In this document: positions 43,949 to 53,771 of the stretch, piece after piece | How positions within the stretch are numbered: the first letter of the stretch is position 1 | Layout: the number at the start of each line of letters is the position of its first letter | Source: JBHENC01 sp051000345 | GTDB taxonomy: Bacteria > Acidobacteriota > Blastocatellia > Pyrinomonadales > Pyrinomonadaceae | Direction: 5' to 3' | DNA: 64,000 nucleotides | Assembly: GCA_051000345.1 (NCBI GenBank) | Contig: JBPCOJ010000100.1 | Location: 15,416-79,415 of the forward strand | Translations under genes and position numbers: made by a program | The notes under the pieces: generated by a model | What the model was told of the DNA's origin: nothing | Databases searched by the model: none | The model's input: only the letters and a program-made list of their open reading frames with translations

Positions 43949-46687
43949 ATGACTACGAGAACCGTAAGGAAGGTTGCGGAAGGGAAGGCTGCGAATGTCG
44001 AGCGGCAAAGGCTCGCGGAAGACTCGCAGCGCGAATACAACTGGAAGCGTTGGGGGCCTTATCTGAGCGAGCGGCAGTGGGGAACGGTGCGCGAGGATTA
44101 TTCGGCAAACGGCGATTGCTGGAACTATTTTCCGCACGACCAAGCGCGTTCGCGCGCCTTTCGCTGGGGCGAAGACGGATTGCTCGGAATCACAGACCGT
44201 GAATGTCGTCTCTGCTTTGCGCTCGCTTTGTGGAACGGGCGCGATCCGATTTTGAAAGAGCGTTTGTTCGGTCTCACCAATAACGAAGGCAATCACGGCG
44301 AAGACGTTAAAGAGTGCTACTTCTATCTGGACTCGACGCCGACGCATTCCTATATGCGCGCTCTCTACAAATATCCGCAAAGCGAGTTTCCTTACCAACA
44401 ACTAATCGAAGAAAACAAGCGGCGCGGAAAGAACGAACCGGAATTTGAACTGACCGACACAGGCATCTTCGACGAGCAGCGTTACTTCGATGTCTTTGTC
44501 GAGTACGCGAAAGCTTCCGCCGACGACGTTCTGATTCGCTTGACGATTGCCAACCGCGCAATGGACGCGGCGACGCTTCACGTCTTGCCGACGCTCTGGT
44601 TTCGTAACACTTGGGCATGGGGACGCGAGGGCGAAGGGTACTGGCCTCAGCCGCGCATCACGCGCGCGGGCGACCATAAGCTTTCCGCCGAACACTCGAC
44701 GCTCGGAAAATTCCGTTTTGAAGTTGAACCGCACGAAGCTGACAGTGTCGCGGCGAACGGCGTGACGGAATTTCTGTTCACAGACAACGAAACCAACGCG
44801 CAGCGTCTCTACGGCAGTGAGGCACGCGCGCCGTATGTCAAAGATGCCTTCCACGAACTGCTCATTAATGGACGGCAAGATGCGGTGAAGGAAGAAGCAT
44901 CTGGAACGAAAGCCGCCGCGCATTATGCGCTTGAAATTCCGGCGCAGGGCGAGGTGACGCTGCGTTTGCGTCTGCGCGCAGAAGATGATGATGATGATGA
45001 AGCGGCAGGCGGCGAGGCGTTTGCAGAGCAGTTCGATGAAATCTTTGCCGCGCGCAAACAGGAGTGCGATGAGTTTTATAAGGAATGCGTCGCGGCTGAA
45101 ATCTCCGAAGACGCGCGTCAAGTAATGAGACAAGCCTACGCCGGTCTTTTATGGTCAAAGCAGTTTTATCAATTTGTAGTTAAGGACTGGCTCGAAGGCG
45201 ATCCCGGACAGCCCGCGCCGCCCGCTGAACGCAGTGACGGGCGTAATCACGATTGGAATCACCTCTTCAGCCGCGACATCGTTTCGATGCCGGACAAGTG
45301 GGAATACCCCTGGTTCGCCGCATGGGACTTGGCCTTTCACATGATCTCGTTTGCGAAAGTCGATATGGAGTTTGCGAAACAGCAATTGCTGCTTTTTTCG
45401 CGCGAGTGGTATATGCACCCGAACGGTCAGCTTCCGGCTTACGAATTCGCCTTCGGTGACGTCAATCCGCCGGTTCATGCGTGGGCGGCGTGGCGCATTT
45501 ACAACATGGCCGACGAGCACAAGCGTGACCGCCTTTTTCTCGAAAGAGTATTTCAGAAGTTGATGCTCAATTTCACATGGTGGGTGAATCGCAAAGACCC
45601 GGAAGGCAAACACATTTTCGCCGGAGGCTTTCTCGGCCTCGATAACATAGGCGTCTTCGACCGCTCGCAGCCGCTGCCGCACGGCGTGCTCGAACAGGCG
45701 GACGGCACGGCATGGATGGCTTTCTACTGCGCGACGATGCTTTCGATGGCGCTCGAACTCGCGCGCGAAAACCCTGCGTATGAAGACATCGCATCGAAGT
45801 TCTTCGAGCACTTCGTTGATATTGTAGACGCGATGAATAAACTCGGCGGGACAGGATTGTGGAACGAAGATGACGGCTTTTACTATGACAGCCTAAGGAT
45901 CGACGGAAAAACTTTACCGCTCAAAGTTCGTTCGATGGTCGGGCTTATTCCGCTCTTCGCCGTCGAAAATCTAGAAGAAGATTTGATTCAAAGTCTGCCC
46001 GGTTTCAGCAAGCGTATGAACTGGTTTTTGGAGAATCGCGGCGATCTCGCGCAGCATATTTCATACATGGAACTCGGCGAAAAGAACTCGCACAAACACC
46101 GCCTGCTGGCGGTTCCTTCGCGCGAGAGATTAACGCGCGTGCTGCGTTATGTCTTAGACGAAAGCGAATTTCTCTCGCCTTACGGCATCCGTTCGTTGTC
46201 ACGTTTTCACAAAGAGCAACCGTATGTGCTGCGCGATGAACGCATGGAATACCGCGTCGAATATACGCCGGGCGAATCGAACTCGAGTCTTTTCGGCGGC
46301 AACTCAAACTGGCGAGGCCCCATTTGGTTTCCGCTCAATTATTTGCTGATCGAATCGCTCGGGCGTTATCACCACTTTTACGGAGACAACTTCCGCGTCG
46401 AGTGCCCCGTCGGTTCCGGGCAATTGCTGAACCTCGCCGAAGTCGCCGCCGAACTGAACTCGCGCCTTGCCAGCCTCTTTCTTCCAGACGAGAACGGGCG
46501 ATGCGCATGGCACGGTCTCGACGAACGATTTGCGCGTGATCCGCATTGGCGCGGCCTCACGCTGTTTTATGAATACTTTCACGGCGACACGGGAGAGGGC
46601 TTGGGCGCGAGCCACCAGACAGGCTGGACGGCGCTCGTCACGCGCTGCATTGAAGACCTCGCAAAGATGAAGCAAACGGGAAATTAA
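43949..46687 (+). CDS. GH63-type glucosidase
   Basis: A 912-residue cytosolic protein (no signal peptide) with the (alpha/alpha)6-barrel sequence of family 63-like glucosidases: RWGPYLSERQWGTVREDY at the start, an all-beta N-domain, then GRNHDWNHLFSRDIVSMP, KWEYPWFAAWDLAFHM with the W-x-x-D type acid residue and late GPIWFPLNYLLIES. These enzymes hydrolyse alpha-glucosidic bonds (mannosylglycerate-, glucosylglycerate- or trehalose-like substrates). The start ATG at 43949 is preceded by GGAAGAGGGAG. No partner genes are nearby. Confidence 0.85.
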   Translation: MTTRTVRKVAEGKAANVERQRLAEDSQREYNWKRWGPYLSERQWGTVREDYSANGDCWNYFPHDQARSRAFRWGEDGLLGITDRECRLCFALALWNGRDPILKERLFGLTNNEGNHGEDVKECYFYLDSTPTHSYMRALYKYPQSEFPYQQLIEENKRRGKNEPEFELTDTGIFDEQRYFDVFVEYAKASADDVLIRLTIANRAMDAATLHVLPTLWFRNTWAWGREGEGYWPQPRITRAGDHKLSAEHSTLGKFRFEVEPHEADSVAANGVTEFLFTDNETNAQRLYGSEARAPYVKDAFHELLINGRQDAVKEEASGTKAAAHYALEIPAQGEVTLRLRLRAEDDDDDEAAGGEAFAEQFDEIFAARKQECDEFYKECVAAEISEDARQVMRQAYAGLLWSKQFYQFVVKDWLEGDPGQPAPPAERSDGRNHDWNHLFSRDIVSMPDKWEYPWFAAWDLAFHMISFAKVDMEFAKQQLLLFSREWYMHPNGQLPAYEFAFGDVNPPVHAWAAWRIYNMADEHKRDRLFLERVFQKLMLNFTWWVNRKDPEGKHIFAGGFLGLDNIGVFDRSQPLPHGVLEQADGTAWMAFYCATMLSMALELARENPAYEDIASKFFEHFVDIVDAMNKLGGTGLWNEDDGFYYDSLRIDGKTLPLKVRSMVGLIPLFAVENLEEDLIQSLPGFSKRMNWFLENRGDLAQHISYMELGEKNSHKHRLLAVPSRERLTRVLRYVLDESEFLSPYGIRSLSRFHKEQPYVLRDERMEYRVEYTPGESNSSLFGGNSNWRGPIWFPLNYLLIESLGRYHHFYGDNFRVECPVGSGQLLNLAEVAAELNSRLASLFLPDENGRCAWHGLDERFARDPHWRGLTLFYEYFHGDTGEGLGASHQTGWTALVTRCIEDLAKMKQTGN

Positions 46688-46785
46688 CAGATAATCGAAC
46701 CCTTAAATTAATTTCACACACCGCTTGTAACATCAGCGATCAAGTGAACGGCTTGTTTAGGCAGCGAAGCTTTTCGCCTTGCGCC

Positions 46786-47361
46786 ATGCTTAAAAGTTTT
46801 CGACAAACCGCGCCCGAACCGGAGCCTGTAAACATCTGGGAAAGCTTCGAGGCGGAAGCGATGCCGCATCTGGACAGCCTTTTCCGCATCGCTATGTGGC
46901 GCGCGCGCGACCGCGCCATCGCCGAAGACCTCGTGCAGGGAACGCTGATTGAAGCATTGAAGTCTTTTCATCGCTTTGAACCGAACACAAATTGTCATGC
47001 ATGGCTTGTCACGATCATGTCGCATATAGAGAGCAAGCGGCGGCGCAAGTTGTCGCGCGTGCAATCCGTCAGCGGCGAGGAAGAACGCATCAGCGAGACG
47101 CTTGCTTACGAAGAGCCGACGCCCGAAGGCTTGACGGACGAAGAAGTGCTCGCCGCGCTCGCGCGCATTCCGGCGCATTACAGTCAGATAGTGATGCTCG
47201 CCGATGTCGAAGATCAGTCGTATAAGGAAATCGCCGACGCCCTGTCGATTCCTCTCGGCACGGTGATGTCGCGGCTCAGTCGCGGGCGCAAGTTATTGCG
47301 CGCCGAACTAGCCGACTACGCGAGCAGCCACGGCATCAAACGCGCCCGACAGGTGCAGTAA
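46786..47361 (+). CDS. ECF-type RNA polymerase sigma factor (paralogue 1)
   Basis: A 191-residue sigma-70 family protein with region 2 (FEAEAMPHLDSLFRIAMWRA, then AEDLVQGTLIEALKSFHRFE) and region 4 (IPAHYSQIVMLADVEDQSYK, EIADALSIPLGTVMSRLSRG with the DNA-binding helix). It is a paralogue of the protein at 48930-49508. No anti-sigma gene lies directly downstream on its strand; the nearest is transcribed towards it. The ATG at 46786 is chosen over a GTG at 46744; neither has a strong ribosome site. The stop lies 67 bases from the convergent MOSC gene. Confidence 0.85.
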   Translation: MLKSFRQTAPEPEPVNIWESFEAEAMPHLDSLFRIAMWRARDRAIAEDLVQGTLIEALKSFHRFEPNTNCHAWLVTIMSHIESKRRRKLSRVQSVSGEEERISETLAYEEPTPEGLTDEEVLAALARIPAHYSQIVMLADVEDQSYKEIADALSIPLGTVMSRLSRGRKLLRAELADYASSHGIKRARQVQ

Positions 47362-47428
47362 GCTTTACGATGAGATTGGCGAATGACGAAGGGCGGCGCG
47401 CGTTGAATTGCTGTTTATCTGCGGGTTG

Positions 47429-47869
47429 TCATGCGAGTTCCGCGAGTTGTTCCCGAAAACGGCTCTTCAAAAAATCCGGCAAGGCTTCGAGCTGCACGGC
47501 GCGGCGTAGTGTTGCCGCATCATCCTTGTCCCAAAAGAAAAGCCGGTTGATGTCGGCGATGGTGACTTCGCCCGCGCCGCGTTTGATTAACTCTAACTCA
47601 TCTCCCGCCCCGACCAAGCCTTCTTCCAGCACGCGCAGATAAAAACCCGTCCGACGGCTCTGGTGAAAACGCTTGATGATGTCAGCGCGCCCGAACCTTA
47701 GCCCGAGTTTGTAGCACGGCATACGCGGCTGCACGACGATGACCCGCGCCGCGCCGACGCGAAACTCGTCGCCGGTATTGACCGTTGATTCATTGAGTCC
47801 GGTTGTCATGAAGTTCTCGCCGAACATCGCGTAAGGCAAGTCCATCAACGGCAGTTCGGCGCGCCACAA
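47429..47869 (-). CDS. MOSC-domain protein, 5'-truncated
   Basis: The readable protein of 146 residues has the MOSC core (MFGENFMTTGL, QPRMPCYKLGLRFGRADIIK with the key Cys, TGFYLRVLEEGLVGAGDE), like the molybdenum-cofactor sulfurase-related YiiM. YiiM is about 224 residues; here homology continues upstream in frame (GRDKAVYAYPAEHYPLW up to about 47930) but no ATG, GTG or TTG precedes it except the TTG at 47869. In that frame a stop follows inside the end of the anti-sigma gene. The N-terminal half has been lost, so this is probably a non-functional or re-started gene. Confidence 0.6.
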   Translation of the reverse strand: MWRAELPLMDLPYAMFGENFMTTGLNESTVNTGDEFRVGAARVIVVQPRMPCYKLGLRFGRADIIKRFHQSRRTGFYLRVLEEGLVGAGDELELIKRGAGEVTIADINRLFFWDKDDAATLRRAVQLEALPDFLKSRFREQLAELA

Positions 47870-47924
47870 AGGGTAATGCTCTGCGGGGTAAGCATAGACT
47901 GCTTTGTCGCGCCCCGTTGAGGTT

Positions 47925-48866
47925 TCACGCTTCCGCGCGCGCGATGTGAGCCGACACGACGTGCGCGAGGTTGCGCGCGATTGATAAATTGTCGGCTTCC
48001 GTCAAGTCAGAGACGACGAAAACAGTGTGCCGCTTCGTCCCGAAACATGAGACTCGATAGCCGTCCATCTGCGAACATAATATGGCCTGACCCTGCGCGT
48101 CTCCGGCCTTGCCGTCGGTTTCCGCCACCAGCAGGGAAACACGGTGTTCCTTGTATTCGAGAATGACGTGCGCGAATCGCTGCCCGTTATAAACGCATGA
48201 GTGGTCTTCGACGTACTTGATTTGATTTGCGAGCGCGCCGCCGCCAGACCGCACAGCCCGCGCCAAATCCGTATAAGCCGCATCGTATTTGCGCCCCGCT
48301 TCTTCAAGCGTAATCGGTGGTTCCGGCAGATTGTAATGGACGGCGCAATTACGGTGGTCGCCCACTGCCCGCTCCGTCGCTTCAAAGCCCGCCAACTCCA
48401 CTGCCGCGCCGCTCAACGCGCGTTGGTTTGCAGCCGCCCGATAGTCTTCGCTATGGCCTTTTTCCACACGCGCGAGATGCTTGCCGCCGGTGCTATCGCC
48501 GTTTTGATAATGCAGCGCGAAGATGCCGAAGGTAACCGCAGCGACGAGGCACGCCGCCGCTGCTGCCGCTGTGAGCCATTGCGGGCGCATCGCGTATGCG
48601 AACAGATTAAAGGAGGGCTTCGGTTTGCCGAGCGCCTGCGCCCTCATCTCGTTCCGTAGCTTAAAGGCAAAATCGGGGCGCACTTGCAAATCGGGTGCGG
48701 CAGCGAAGGCGCGGCGCAACTGCGCGCGAATCTCTCGGCGCGCGGCGAGTTCACGGCGGCACGCGGAACATGCTTCGAGGTGTTGAATTACGTCGTGATT
48801 CGTTTCAACCGGCAATTCATCCTTTAAGTAAGAATCTATTCGTTCTATAAATCCCTTGCATTGCAT
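47925..48866 (-). CDS. Anti-sigma factor with zinc-finger (ZAS) domain
   Basis: A 313-residue membrane protein. The N-terminus carries the zinc-binding anti-sigma motif H29-x3-C33-x2-C36 with Cys3. A transmembrane segment follows at about 98-120 (WLTAAAAAACLVAAVTFGIF) and a soluble outer domain of about 190 residues. Such proteins hold an ECF sigma factor at the membrane until a signal releases it; the ECF gene (48930-49508) lies directly upstream, 63 bases apart, and is its likely partner. The outer domain resembles no sensor I can name. The end overlaps the truncated MOSC frame. Confidence 0.85.
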   Translation of the reverse strand: MQCKGFIERIDSYLKDELPVETNHDVIQHLEACSACRRELAARREIRAQLRRAFAAAPDLQVRPDFAFKLRNEMRAQALGKPKPSFNLFAYAMRPQWLTAAAAAACLVAAVTFGIFALHYQNGDSTGGKHLARVEKGHSEDYRAAANQRALSGAAVELAGFEATERAVGDHRNCAVHYNLPEPPITLEEAGRKYDAAYTDLARAVRSGGGALANQIKYVEDHSCVYNGQRFAHVILEYKEHRVSLLVAETDGKAGDAQGQAILCSQMDGYRVSCFGTKRHTVFVVSDLTEADNLSIARNLAHVVSAHIARAEA

Positions 48867-48929
48867 CTTTAATAATCCTCTTAACGGAATTTCTTTGGTT
48901 ACCCGCGATGGAAAGCTCGCTTTTACAAA

Positions 48930-49508
48930 CTAGCCCGCGCCGCCGGATGCCTTCGCTCTTATTCCTATGCCGTGAGTTCCGGCATAAGCCGCGAGTTCGG
49001 CGCGCAGCAATTTTCGCCCGCGGTTGAGGCGCGACATTACCGTGCCTATCGGAATCTGCATCACTCCGGCGATTTCCTTGTAAGACAATTCTTCGACATC
49101 CGACAACACGATTACTTCGCGGAACTGCGGCGGCAATTTTTCGAGCGCGGCGAGCACTTCATCGTCGGTCAATCCTTGCGCGATTGGCGGCTCGAACGCG
49201 ATGGTCTCCGCCATGCGCTCCTCCGCGTCGTCCATCAGCCGCAGCCGCCCGGCTTTGCGTTGTCGTTTACTCTTAGCGCGATACATGATCGTCATCAGCC
49301 ACGCGCGGATGTTCGTTCCCTGTTCGTAGCGGTGAAAGGATTCGAGCGCCTGCGTGAACGTCTCCTGCACGATGTCTTCGGCTTCGGCGTGGTCGCGCAC
49401 GAGCCACATAGCGATGCGGAACAAGTCGGCCATGTGCGGCATCGCTTCCGCTTCAAAATCATTCCACTGCTGTTCGCGCGCACTGCTACGCACTTTCAAG
49501 CTAACCAT
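48930..49508 (-). CDS. ECF-type RNA polymerase sigma factor (paralogue 2)
   Basis: A 192-residue ECF sigma factor with region 2 (FEAEAMPHMADLFRIAMWLV, AEDIVQETFTQALESFHRYE) and region 4 (LPPQFREVIVLSDVEELSYK, EIAGVMQIPIGTVMSRLNRG). The anti-sigma gene follows on the same strand, the normal ECF operon arrangement. An upstream in-frame ATG at 49544 exists, but AGGA lies 11 bases before 49508 and the paralogue starts there too. A GGAAT-N17-GTATC element lies 43-69 bases upstream and may be its autoregulated promoter. Confidence 0.88.
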   Translation of the reverse strand: MVSLKVRSSAREQQWNDFEAEAMPHMADLFRIAMWLVRDHAEAEDIVQETFTQALESFHRYEQGTNIRAWLMTIMYRAKSKRQRKAGRLRLMDDAEERMAETIAFEPPIAQGLTDDEVLAALEKLPPQFREVIVLSDVEELSYKEIAGVMQIPIGTVMSRLNRGRKLLRAELAAYAGTHGIGIRAKASGGAG

Positions 49509-49550
49509 ATTCAGCCGTGTCCTTCGCGCAAATCTGCGCTTCACAATGGT

Positions 49551-49577
49551 GATACCCGCGAGGCGGCGGCTTATTCC
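49551..49577 (-). promoter_or_regulatory. Candidate ECF promoter of the sigma/anti-sigma operon
   Basis: On the minus strand GGAAT-N17-GTATC, close to the GGAAT-N18-GTT form of stress-type ECF promoters. It lies 43-69 bases upstream of the sigma start. The surrounding interval 49509-49868 has no other feature I can support. Confidence 0.3.
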
Positions 49578-49868
49578 ACTTCGGTCGATAAATTATTTTG
49601 CGGAAGCCGCAGGGCGCGAAATAAAACTTGAAAAGATAAGTATTAAAAAGTAAAGATGAGTTTTTGAATGAGCGGCAGAAGGATGCGGATTAACCTCGCC
49701 TGAATTTAGACGGCTCTGAAGATATGTTCAACTCAACTGTGACATAGAAAGGCAGGCGCAGGAATGGAAAAAAGAGTTCGGCACGGTTTCCGCATCTGAC
49801 ACGGCTACAATCGACAAAACTTAAGCTGTCGGCGGCTTTGGAAGGTGTAAGGCGTAAATTCTGCTGCG

Positions 49869-50183
49869 TTAGCCTGCTTCCCTATACAGGCCGTCGAATT
49901 CCTCTTTAACTATCGGATAACACTCGCAGGTCTTTTCTTCTAATCCTCTGCGATTGAGAATGCGAAATTGTCCATGATGGTAATCAATCAAACCTTCATT
50001 CAATAATTGCTTTGCCGCCACGCTGATGCCCGCGCGACGAACGCCGAGCAAGTCCGCCATAAATTCAGGCGTGAGAAACTCGTCTCTATCCACACGGTCA
50101 TGGCACATGAGAAGCCAGCGTGCGCGCCGCCCGTCTATCTTGCGATGGGTACAAGCTTTACCACTGTCGCTTAAAATTACCAT
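49869..50183 (-). pseudogene. Crp/Fnr-family regulator remnant (HTH domain only)
   Basis: The frame of 104 residues holds the winged-helix end of a Crp-type regulator: RRARWLLMCHDRVDRDEFL, then LTPEFMADLLGVRRAGISVA for the recognition helix and ECYPIVKEEFDGLY. The cyclic-nucleotide-binding sensor domain (about 130 residues) is absent; the first about 15 residues are unrelated and there is no sensor sequence upstream. It is probably decayed, though a free HTH could bind DNA. The stretch 50184-50439 has nothing visible besides the start of the next gene's leader. Confidence 0.6.
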
Positions 50184-50439
50184 TGCGCTTTACTGCCTTC
50201 GTGAAACAGTGAAGGGAACTTGGACTGCCTATATCAAATTCAGGAAGCCTTGATATGTAAATTCCATAGGCTCGATCTGCAAGCTGACCCACTACCGTTC
50301 TTTTCGAGGTGTTGATGAGACAGCCCGCGAAGTGGTAATCTTCAGTCCTTTTCAGTCCGGTCAACCGAACGACGATCAACACATCTATTTAGACAGATGG
50401 CTCATTACTATAAGCCATCCTCATACAGGAGTTTGCCTT

Positions 50440-53400
50440 ATGAAGTCGCAGTATTCATTAATCGGTTTGGCGATGCTAATGCTCGTCGGAGTTTTTCCGA
50501 TTGCCAGAGCACAAACCACCGAACCGCAGGAATCGGGGAGAGTCGAAGAACAATCTACCCAGTCGAAGAAGGATGCTCCGGCTCAAAACACGCCGTTTGA
50601 TCCGCTCGAGAATTTCAAGTTCCGCAATCTGGGGCCAGCCGCCGGGGGCGGACGTGTCACATCCGTGGTTGGCATTCCCGGACAGCCGAACATCTACTAT
50701 ATCGGCGCGGCGGCGGGCGGCGTCTTTCGCACAAGCGACGGCGGACTTTCATGGAAAGCGATCTTTGAAAAAGAAGCGGTCGCATCCATCGGCGCGATTG
50801 CGCTTGCGCCGTCGAATCCGAACATCGTCTGGGTCGGCACGGGCGAGGCCAATATACGCAACGACATCTCTACGGGGCGCGGCGTTTATATGTCGCCCGA
50901 CGGCGGCAATACTTGGCGCTTCATGGGCTTGAAAGACGCAGGGCAAATTTCCACCATCATCGTTGATCCGAAGAATCCGAACATCGTTTTCGTCGGCGCG
51001 ATTGGCCGCGTGTGGGGACAGAATCAAGAGCGCGGCGTTTTTCGCACCACCGACGGCGGCAAGACATGGGCGAAGACGCTCTACGTTAACGAGACCACCG
51101 GCGTCAGCTCGCTGGTGATAGACCCGACCAACCCTTTAATTCTCTACGCGGGGATGTGGCAGGTGCAGCGCTTCCCTTGGAAGCTCGAGAGCGGCGGCAC
51201 AAGCGGCGGCATTTATCGTTCGATTGACGGCGGCGGCACATGGAAGAAATTAACGGACGGATTGCCGGAAGGCGCAGTGGGGCGCATCGGCCTTGCGGTC
51301 GCGCCGTCGAACCCGCGCCACGTTTACGCGCTCGTCGAAGCGAAGAAGGGCGTGCTGTGGGATTCGACGGATTACGGCGATCACTGGCGCGAAGTGAGCA
51401 ACAACCACCTTCTTAATGCGCGCCCGTTCTATTTCAGCCAGCTAACGGTTTCGCCTAAAGATGAGTCGAAAGTTTATTTCCTTTCCTTCGATGTTTTGCT
51501 TTCCGATGACGGCGGCAAGACCGCGCGCATCATCGGACGCGGCGTGCATCCAGACAATCATTCGATGTGGATTGACCCGCAGAATCCCGACCGCACAATT
51601 CTAGGCAACGACGGCGGCGTCTATACTTCCGCCGATGCGGGCAGAAGCTGGCGTTTTCTTGATAACTTGCCGATAGAGCAATTCTACCAAGTCGCCGCAG
51701 ACGACGAAACGCCGTACAATTTATGTGGCGGCTTGCAGGACAACAACGGTTGGTGCGGCCCGTCGAACAGTTTGAGTCCCGGCGGAATTACTAATAACGA
51801 TTGGTACACGGTCGTGGGAGGCGACGGCGAGTACGTCGTGCCTGCGCCGGGTGCTTCGCACATAATCTATGCCGACTCGCAAAACGGTTTCATACGCCGT
51901 CTGGATAAAAGAAACGGTCTCGCGAGATCGCTTCGCCCGTATCTGCAAGGCGTCGGCGCGTTGAAGCCCGCCGACCTCAAATATCGCTTTAACTGGACTT
52001 CTCCGATTGCCGTTTCCGCCACCAATCCAGATGAAATTTATCTAGGCGGAAATGTTCTCTTCAAGTCAACGGACGCGGGCGCACACTGGACGCCGATCAG
52101 CCCGGACTTAACGCGCAACGATAAGACGAAGCAGGAGAGCAGCGGCGGGCAGGTTGAACTCGATTTGAGCGGCGCAGAGACTTACGACACGATTCTCTCT
52201 TTCGCCATTTCGCCCGTCGATCCAAAAACAATCTGGGTCGGAACCGATGACGGACTCGTGCAGGTGACGCGCGACGGCGGCGAGCATTGGACGAACGCCG
52301 CCGCCGACATCAAGAACCTGCCGCAGTGGGGACGCTTGCAGCAGATTGAAGCCTCGCCGTTTTCGGCGGACACCGCCTACATCGCCGTTGACTTTCACGA
52401 AGTTGATAACGATAAGCCTTACGTTTTCAAGACGCACGATTTCGGCAAGACGTGGACGCCGATTACGCAGAATCTGCCGAACGATCAGCCCGCCAAAGTG
52501 ATCCGCGAGAATCCCAACCGGCGCGGCTTTCTCGTCGTCGGAACGGAGACGGGTCTCTTCTATTCAAACGACGACGGCGCGAGATGGACGCCGCTCAAGA
52601 GCAACTTTCCAACCGTACCCACCTATGACATTAAGTTCGTCAAAAAGAGCCGCGACCTCGTTGTTGCGACGCACGGGCGCGGACTCTTTGTGCTCGATAA
52701 CATTACGCCGCTCGAAGAGATGAACACGCAAGCGGCTAACAGCGGCTTCCAACTCTTCAGCACGTCCGCGACAAATCACTGGCTGACGTGGAACAAACGC
52801 GGCTTCAGCCTCGGCGGTTTCGCCGCGCCGAATCCTCCGCGCGGCGCGATTGTTGATTACTATCTGCCGTCTGAAATCAAAACCACTGCCGAACAGAAAA
52901 AGAAGAAGGAGACGCCCGTAAAAATCGTCGTCACAGACGAACGGGGCGCGCTCATCAAAACATTCTACGGCCCGGCAAAGCGCGGCCTCAACCGCACCAA
53001 CTGGGACTTGCGCTACGAAGGCGCGAAGAAACTGAACTTCACGCCGTCACCGGCAGCCGAGCGCGAGGACGCAGACTTTCAGGAAGACAATTCCGCCGGC
53101 CCCTCCGTCATGCCCGGCGTTTACAAAGTGGCTGTCACGGCGAATGGAAGAACGCAGACGCAGACGGTGCAAGTCGGACTCGACCCGCGCGTGCAGACGG
53201 ACGTGAACGCCTTCCGCGCACAGGTGCAGGCCGGTTTGGAATTACGCGACGAAGTCTCGGCGCTCGCGGAAGCACTGAACCGCATCAACAGTTTGAAGAA
53301 ACAGATCGCTTCGCTGCAAGAGCTTCTCGGCGGCGAAGGTCAAGGCGTGGACGCAAAGGCGGCATATCAACCCGTGATCGATCAGGCTCGCCTGTTAAGC

Positions 53401-53742
53401 AAGAAATTGGAAGAAGCGGAGCTACCGCTTTATAACAACGAAGTCCAGCCGGGCGCGTCGGATCGTTTGCACTTCCTAGAGCGTTTCCATGATCGCTTGC
53501 AGGGAGTCATGAGAAACGTGCTCTCCGATTACGGCCAAGCGCCGGGCGAACTTCAGAGAGCGGAGATGGCGGACGTTCGCAACCAACTCCAAGGTTACCT
53601 GAATACCGTGAATCAACTTCTCGTCACGGACGTTGCCGCCTTCAATAAGCTCGCCATCGAGCGCGGCGCAAGCACGCTGTTTGCCGGTCAATTGATCGAG
53701 TTGAAGGCGAGCACCCAAACGTCTGCGGGCGCTGAAAACTAA
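50440..53742 (+). CDS. Exported BNR-repeat/VPS10-type beta-propeller protein
   Basis: A 1100-residue exported protein. The signal peptide (MKSQYSLIGLAMLMLVGVFP to about ARAQ) is followed by at least eight Asp-box (BNR) repeats of the form S-x-D-G-G-x-T-W, for example VFRTSDGGLSWKAIF, FRTTDGGKTWAKT, IYRSIDGGGTWKK and KTHDFGKTWTPI. They build one or two large propellers as in VPS10/sortilin-like and xyloglucanase-type proteins. A helical C-terminal part ends the chain (residues about 950-1090). Acidobacteriota hold many copies, often called glycosyl hydrolases without proof of activity. AGGAG lies 8 bases before the ATG. The CocE-type hydrolase follows after 29 bases. Confidence 0.85.
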   Translation: MKSQYSLIGLAMLMLVGVFPIARAQTTEPQESGRVEEQSTQSKKDAPAQNTPFDPLENFKFRNLGPAAGGGRVTSVVGIPGQPNIYYIGAAAGGVFRTSDGGLSWKAIFEKEAVASIGAIALAPSNPNIVWVGTGEANIRNDISTGRGVYMSPDGGNTWRFMGLKDAGQISTIIVDPKNPNIVFVGAIGRVWGQNQERGVFRTTDGGKTWAKTLYVNETTGVSSLVIDPTNPLILYAGMWQVQRFPWKLESGGTSGGIYRSIDGGGTWKKLTDGLPEGAVGRIGLAVAPSNPRHVYALVEAKKGVLWDSTDYGDHWREVSNNHLLNARPFYFSQLTVSPKDESKVYFLSFDVLLSDDGGKTARIIGRGVHPDNHSMWIDPQNPDRTILGNDGGVYTSADAGRSWRFLDNLPIEQFYQVAADDETPYNLCGGLQDNNGWCGPSNSLSPGGITNNDWYTVVGGDGEYVVPAPGASHIIYADSQNGFIRRLDKRNGLARSLRPYLQGVGALKPADLKYRFNWTSPIAVSATNPDEIYLGGNVLFKSTDAGAHWTPISPDLTRNDKTKQESSGGQVELDLSGAETYDTILSFAISPVDPKTIWVGTDDGLVQVTRDGGEHWTNAAADIKNLPQWGRLQQIEASPFSADTAYIAVDFHEVDNDKPYVFKTHDFGKTWTPITQNLPNDQPAKVIRENPNRRGFLVVGTETGLFYSNDDGARWTPLKSNFPTVPTYDIKFVKKSRDLVVATHGRGLFVLDNITPLEEMNTQAANSGFQLFSTSATNHWLTWNKRGFSLGGFAAPNPPRGAIVDYYLPSEIKTTAEQKKKKETPVKIVVTDERGALIKTFYGPAKRGLNRTNWDLRYEGAKKLNFTPSPAAEREDADFQEDNSAGPSVMPGVYKVAVTANGRTQTQTVQVGLDPRVQTDVNAFRAQVQAGLELRDEVSALAEALNRINSLKKQIASLQELLGGEGQGVDAKAAYQPVIDQARLLSKKLEEAELPLYNNEVQPGASDRLHFLERFHDRLQGVMRNVLSDYGQAPGELQRAEMADVRNQLQGYLNTVNQLLVTDVAAFNKLAIERGASTLFAGQLIELKASTQTSAGAEN

Positions 53743-53771
53743 TCTCTTTCCATTGTTCTAGCGGAGAAATT

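Noticed and set aside
44988..45005. GAT/GAC-rich triplet run within the glucosidase gene
   Set aside because: It encodes an acidic Asp/Glu linker in frame; it is a short repeat inside a gene rather than a repeat element.
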